The position numbers and the translations under genes were made by a program. Below are positions 6,885 through 9,480 of a stretch of 9,480 nucleotides of DNA, piece by piece. Location: the NCBI GenBank assembly GCA_017447325.1, contig JAFSNU010000237.1, forward strand, positions 1-9,480. The letters run 5' to 3'. Origin of the DNA: Synergistaceae bacterium. GTDB taxonomy: Bacteria; Synergistota; Synergistia; Synergistales; Aminobacteriaceae. The number at the start of each line of letters is the position of its first letter. Position 1 is the stretch's first letter. Below the pieces are notes generated by a model that made no database searches, was not told where the DNA came from, and saw only the letters and a program-made list of their open reading frames with translations.

Positions 6885-6998
6885 ATGTTTAAACTTGAGA
6901 TTAAAAATTTATATTATTCATATCCCGACGGGCACAATGCTTTGAACGGCGTTAATTTTAATTTAGCGCAGGGCGAACGGGCGGCGTTAATATATTAA
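6885..6998 (+). pseudogene. Truncated nikO copy 2 (37-codon ORF without P-loop)
   Basis: Same structure as copy 1: starts MFKLEIKNLYYSYPDG and ends GERAALIY then TAA. Against copy 1 the six base changes give Arg3Lys and Val34Ala; the remaining three are synonymous. The start lies 36 bases after the copy 1 stop, and intact nikO starts 35 bases after its own stop. No Shine-Dalgarno is visible. Confidence 0.85.
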
Positions 6999-7033
6999 AC
7001 TCGTTAACGATGCTTTTATTTTATAATTAAATT

Positions 7034-7819
7034 ATGTTTAAACTTGAGATTAAAAATTTATATTATTCATATCCCGACGGGCACAATGCGCTGAACGGCG
7101 TTAATTTAAGTTTAAATCACGGCGAACGTGTCGCTTTAATCGGAGCGAACGGCTCGGGCAAGTCAACGCTTTTATTGCACATAGCCGGAGCATTGGCGGC
7201 TCAGCGCGGCGAAATTATTTTAGATTTAAGCGCATCGCAAGCTCAAGCTCAAAATATTTTAATGCAAGAGCAAGGCAAGGCTAATAAAATATTAATTAAC
7301 TCAAAAAATCTTGACGAGCTGCGCAAAGTCACGGGCTTAATATTTCAAGAGCCGGACGATCAGCTGTTCATGCCGAGTGTACTTGAGGACGTTTGCTTTG
7401 GATTAATCGCAAATAATATTAATCAGGACGAAGCGAGAGAGCGAGCGTTGAAAGTTTTGGACGATTTAAATATTGCGCGCTTAGCTGAACGTCCGCCGCA
7501 TAGATTATCGGGCGGAGAAAAGCGCATGGCCGCGCTTGCGGGAATTTTAGTCATGCAGCCGGAGATTTTAATTCTTGACGAGCCGAGCGCAGCCCTTGAT
7601 CCTAAAGCCAGGCGGCTTGTGATAAATACTTTAAATAAATTAAATCAAACTATATTATTAGCGACTCATGATTTAGATATGGCGCTTGACGTCTGCGAGC
7701 GTGCGATAATTTTAAATAACGGCCAAGTCTCAGCGAGCGGCAAGCTTCCGGAATTATTGCAGGATGAGAAATTATTAATTCAAAACGGCCTCGAGCTGCC
7801 TTTAAGATATTTTAATTAG
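7034..7819 (+). CDS. nikO: NikO/CbiO ATP-binding protein of the nickel ECF transporter
   Basis: A 261-residue ABC ATPase with all motifs: Walker A GANGSGKST (37-45), Q-loop FQEPDDQLF (~104-112, the CbiO-type form), signature LSGGEKR (158-164), Walker B ILILDEP (178-184) with catalytic Glu183, D-loop ALDP (187-190) and the His switch ATHD (H212). It powers NikM/NikQ metal uptake. Between the Walker A domain and the Q-loop (residues ~64-95) there is a Gln/Ala/Asn-rich stretch (SASQAQAQNILMQEQ...) that looks about 25 residues longer than the usual beta-strand loop of CbiO proteins. The intact start is separated from nikQ by the two truncated copies, so the usual stop-start overlap with nikQ is lost. 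No Shine-Dalgarno is visible before ATG 7034. Confidence 0.95.
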   Translation: MFKLEIKNLYYSYPDGHNALNGVNLSLNHGERVALIGANGSGKSTLLLHIAGALAAQRGEIILDLSASQAQAQNILMQEQGKANKILINSKNLDELRKVTGLIFQEPDDQLFMPSVLEDVCFGLIANNINQDEARERALKVLDDLNIARLAERPPHRLSGGEKRMAALAGILVMQPEILILDEPSAALDPKARRLVINTLNKLNQTILLATHDLDMALDVCERAIILNNGQVSASGKLPELLQDEKLLIQNGLELPLRYFN

Positions 7820-7840
7820 CTGCAAATTTCTGCATAAATA

Positions 7841-7875
7841 TTGCTATAATTTCAAATAATTTAAATTTATAGCAA
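7841..7875 (+). terminator. Inverted repeat after nikO (possible weak terminator) enclosing a -10 box
   Basis: TTGCTATAA and TTATAGCAA form nine uninterrupted base pairs with further partial pairing inside, 22 bases after the nikO stop. Only a short T run (gttttg) follows, so intrinsic termination would be weak. The position at the end of the transporter operon supports a terminator or an mRNA 3' stabiliser; symmetric sequence could also be an operator for the overlapping promoter. Confidence 0.4.
7842..7850 (+). promoter_or_regulatory. Consensus extended -10 promoter (TGCTATAAT)
   Basis: TG-C-TATAAT is a perfect extended -10; no good -35 is visible at 7822-7827. Transcription would begin near 7857 and run into the poorly coding stretch and then prmC. 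It shares the TGn-TATNAT form with the candidate nikK promoter. Confidence 0.45.
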
Positions 7876-7884
7876 AAGTTTTGT

Positions 7885-8065
7885 ATGTTGGATAATGTTG
7901 ATGTTAGCTTATCAGGGCAGCGTGAAAAATCAGGCATAACGGCTATACGATGCAGGCACTTTGCAGAATGTGGTATCAATGGCCGGTAACTGCTAAATTA
8001 TATTGCCCGAATATTTAGAGAGATTTATTGAGGACTTAAAAGCGTTAAATACAGGCGGAATATAA
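7885..8065 (+). pseudogene. Decayed coding remnant(s) between nikO and prmC
   Basis: No intact gene is seen between 7820 and 8229. A 34-codon ORF runs 7885-7989 (MLDNVDVSLSGQREKSG...). In a different frame, 8003-8065 reads LPEYLERFIEDLKALNTGGI and stops; this 20-residue run has the codon choice and amphipathic helix pattern of the real genes here but no start or preceding frame. I do not recognise either. Two short coding-like runs in different frames suggest a small gene broken by frameshift and stops, or chance. Bases 8096-8229 hold nothing I can identify. Confidence 0.3.
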
Positions 8066-8066
8066 C

Positions 8067-8095
8067 GTCACGTCATGTTTTTAATGTTACGTGAT
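8067..8095 (+). other. Imperfect hairpin
   Basis: TCACGT (8068-8073) pairs with ACGTGA (8089-8094); after one mismatch five further pairs (two G-U) close a three-base loop. There is no T run after it, so it does not look like an intrinsic terminator. It directly follows the coding-like remnant ending at 8065. Confidence 0.3.
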
Positions 8096-8229
8096 AAAAT
8101 TATATTAAATTATAATGAAAGGAATTTTAATAAATTAATAAAGAATTAAAATTATCAGCCGAGTACGTCAATAAAATATTATGTTAAAATAACGACGCGA
8201 TGATGTTTGTTACTTTATGATTCGACATT

Positions 8230-8373
8230 ATGACAATTTCAACATGCGAGATCGTCGCTGTCAACGCCGGACACGAGTACCCGATTATAAAGGACGGCAG
8301 CGGCCTTTTCGAGCTTAAGAAGTCGCAGCACGTGAGGCCTTTAGGTCTGAATCCTAAGACTGGATACACATAG
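8230..8373 (+). CDS. Small hypothetical ORF, 47 residues
   Basis: Reads from MTISTCEIVAVNAGHEYP, through SGLFELKKSQHVRPLGLNP, to TGYT and TAG. I do not recognise the family. It looks coding: 50% G+C (72 of 144 bases), well above its surroundings, and codon choice (GTC, CTT, CTG, GAC, GGC) unlike the TTA/AAT-rich neighbours. A stop codon lies four codons upstream in frame. No Shine-Dalgarno is seen before ATG 8230. It is soluble, with no hydrophobic helix. It could be a small accessory gene acquired by transfer, or the surviving C-terminal piece of a larger gene. The opposite strand is also open over 8184-8369, but its product shows no recognisable pattern. Confidence 0.4.
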   Translation: MTISTCEIVAVNAGHEYPIIKDGSGLFELKKSQHVRPLGLNPKTGYT

Positions 8374-8399
8374 GAGCTTAACTGCTTTAAAATAATTTT

Positions 8400-9245
8400 A
8401 TGCTTAATAATTTTATAACTCGATTAAAGAATTTAAATATCTCAAATCCCGAGCAGGAATTTAAATGGCTCGCGTGCCATGCTTTAAATATAAATTCTGC
8501 GCAGTTATTAACTCGTGATTTCAGCGAACAAGATTTTAATATATTAAATAAATTTATAGTAAGGCGCGAACAGGGCGAACCGCTGCAATATATAATAAAT
8601 TCAAGCTCGTTTTACGGGCGGGATTTTATAACGGGGCCGGGGTCGCTAATCCCGAGGCAGGACACCGAGAGCTTAATTAACGCCGCTTTAGAATTATTTA
8701 ATAATAATTTAAATCTAAAATTTTTAGACTGGGGAACGGGCACGGGCTGCATCGCAATTACTTTACTGCTTGAGTTTCAAAATTCATTCGCGTTCATGTT
8801 GGACAAAAGTCAAGACGCATTAAAATACGCGCGGCAAAATCTTGCAAAATATAATTTAAAAGACAGAGCTGAATTATTATTAAATCTTGAAGACTCGCAA
8901 GATAATTTTAGAATCTTTAAGCCTGAAAATTTTGCAAATAATTTAGATTTAATCATCAGCAACCCGCCGTATATAGCGTCTAATCAAATTCAACACTTAA
9001 TGCGCGAAGTGAGAGACTATGAGCCGCATTCGGCGCTTGACGGAGGAACTGACGGTCTTGATTATTATAAAATTATATTTAATTTAGCAAGCTCAAGCCT
9101 TAAAGATCAGGGCTGTTTAATTTTAGAGATCGGAGATTATAATCAAGCTGATTATTTAAAAGATTTTAATAATAATTTTAAATTTATTAAAGCCTTTCAA
9201 GATAATTCCGGCTTCCCGCGCTGCATGGCGTTTGTAAAATTATAA
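8400..9245 (+). CDS. prmC: PrmC, peptide chain release factor glutamine N5-methyltransferase
   Basis: A 281-residue protein that methylates the Gln of the GGQ motif in release factors RF1 and RF2, using S-adenosylmethionine, in the cytoplasm. The N-terminal helical domain (~1-75) carries GEPLQYI (~59-65). The SAM-binding motif is DWGTGTGCIAI (~109-119; DxGTGSG is usual, Trp here is slightly unusual). IPRQDTE (~84-90) matches the conserved loop before it. The catalytic NPPY motif is in IISNPPYIAS (~185-194), followed by EPHSALDGGTDGLDYY, a PrmC signature. Length is typical. No prfA is adjacent in the window. An AGGAG at 8373-8377 lies too far (22 bases) upstream of the ATG to serve it normally. 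Confidence 0.93.
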   Translation: MLNNFITRLKNLNISNPEQEFKWLACHALNINSAQLLTRDFSEQDFNILNKFIVRREQGEPLQYIINSSSFYGRDFITGPGSLIPRQDTESLINAALELFNNNLNLKFLDWGTGTGCIAITLLLEFQNSFAFMLDKSQDALKYARQNLAKYNLKDRAELLLNLEDSQDNFRIFKPENFANNLDLIISNPPYIASNQIQHLMREVRDYEPHSALDGGTDGLDYYKIIFNLASSSLKDQGCLILEIGDYNQADYLKDFNNNFKFIKAFQDNSGFPRCMAFVKL

Positions 9246-9281
9246 TTAATTAAAGCTCACGGCAAAAATTTTGAAATTTAT

Positions 9282-9287
9282 TATAAT
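9282..9287 (+). promoter_or_regulatory. Possible -10 box upstream of mnmA
   Basis: A perfect TATAAT lies ~55 bases before the mnmA frame, without an identifiable -35, in extremely AT-rich sequence where chance matches are common. Confidence 0.2.
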
Positions 9288-9339
9288 ATTTATAAAAATT
9301 TAAAAATTTTTTTAAGCGAGCTGATTAATTATAAATAAT

Positions 9340-9480
9340 ATAAATAATAAAGTCTTAATCGCGATGAGCGGCGGCGTTGACAGTTCCGTGACGGCATATT
9401 TATTAAAGCAAAATAATTATGACTGCACCGGCGCGACGATGAGATTATTTTTGAACGGCGACATAGGCCTCGAGCCTGAA
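9340..9480 (+). CDS. mnmA: MnmA, tRNA-specific 2-thiouridylase (N-terminus only; runs off window)
   Basis: The visible 47 codons read INNKVLIAMSGGVDSSVTAY and on to ATMRLFLNGDIG. SGGVDSS is the PP-loop ATP pyrophosphatase motif, and the preceding KVLIAM strand with the following TGATMRLF strand are typical of MnmA, which adenylates and thiolates U34 of Lys, Glu and Gln tRNAs. The catalytic cysteines lie beyond the window. The start is odd: the frame has a stop at 9322-9324 and no ATG, GTG or TTG before the conserved strand; the first ATG (9364) is the Met of AMSGG and would delete the first beta strand. An ATA at 9340 would give the usual Met-Asn-Asn-Lys-type N-terminus and is used here tentatively. 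No Shine-Dalgarno is seen. Confidence 0.88.
   Translation, partial: MNNKVLIAMSGGVDSSVTAYLLKQNNYDCTGATMRLFLNGDIGLEPE

Larger units (their letters stand above)
6731..7140 (+). repeat. Tandem triplication of the 5' end of nikO (period 150/149)
   Basis: Units run 6731-6880, 6881-7029 and 7030-~7140. ATGs fall at 6735, 6885 and 7034. The first 114 bases of units 1 and 2 differ at six positions; unit 3 (the real gene) differs from unit 2 at about a dozen, mostly in third codon positions and in four codons around residues 25-29. Units 1 and 2 diverge from the gene after codon 36 (TTAAT), exactly where the Walker A codons begin. Their downstream linkers still contain GCGAACG-like and GCTTTTATT blocks (6853-6859 and 6862-6870 in unit 1), which in intact nikO flank the P-loop codons at 7145-7151 and 7168-7176. 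Confidence 0.95.

Noticed and set aside
6849..7033. CRISPR-like or attachment-site repeats
   Set aside because: The repeats are 150-base coding duplicates of nikO, not short repeats with unique spacers, and no integrase or cas gene is present.
8184..8369. 61-codon minus-strand frame
   Set aside because: It overlaps the better-looking plus-strand ORF at 8230, and its product has no recognisable features.
9293..9315. A/T inverted repeat as a terminator after prmC
   Set aside because: It consists only of A and T runs, which pair by chance everywhere in this composition; no G-C pairs in the stem.

Overview
The window suggests an AT-rich, diderm, anaerobe-like bacterium. The codon style is strongly TTA/AAT/AAA-rich, type IV pilus/type II-like pseudopilins point to an outer membrane, and most genes lack a clear Shine-Dalgarno sequence. 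The style resembles host-associated Synergistota-type genomes, but that placement is an impression and not something the sequence proves.

Left part, minus strand (about 1-3972): a block read leftwards holds a PilW/GspJ-like minor pseudopilin, a PilX/GspK-like pseudopilin, a compact PilM-PilN (GspL-like) platform protein, then a PAS/degenerate GGDEF/EAL protein that runs off the left edge. The first three are parts of one pilus or pseudopilus assembly; the fourth is a candidate c-di-GMP phosphodiesterase, possibly a regulator of pilus activity.

Centre, plus strand (about 4036-7819): diverging from the pilus block is a complete nickel-type ECF importer operon in the order nikK-nikL-nikM-nikQ-nikO. 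NikK and NikL are exported accessory proteins, NikM the membrane substrate-binding component, NikQ the transmembrane coupling protein and NikO the ATPase. The most striking feature lies between nikQ and nikO: the first ~110 bases of nikO occur twice more in tandem (period 149-150 bases). Each extra copy keeps its ATG and about 35 codons, then stops just where the ATP-binding P-loop should begin. The ATG that overlaps the nikQ stop belongs to the first truncated copy, not to functional nikO.

From 7820 to 8399 there is a loosely organised stretch: an inverted repeat containing a consensus extended -10, remnants that read like decayed coding sequence, a small hairpin and a 47-codon ORF of different base composition. 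Then come prmC (release-factor glutamine methyltransferase) and the start of mnmA (tRNA 2-thiouridylase), which runs off the right edge.

A second theme is rearrangement or unusual starts at gene 5' ends. The nikO start is triplicated. The PilX-like gene begins inside a shifted-frame duplicate of the end of the preceding gene. NikL has two consecutive signal-peptide-like segments. The EAL gene and mnmA have no ATG, GTG or TTG in front of their conserved N-terminal sequence.
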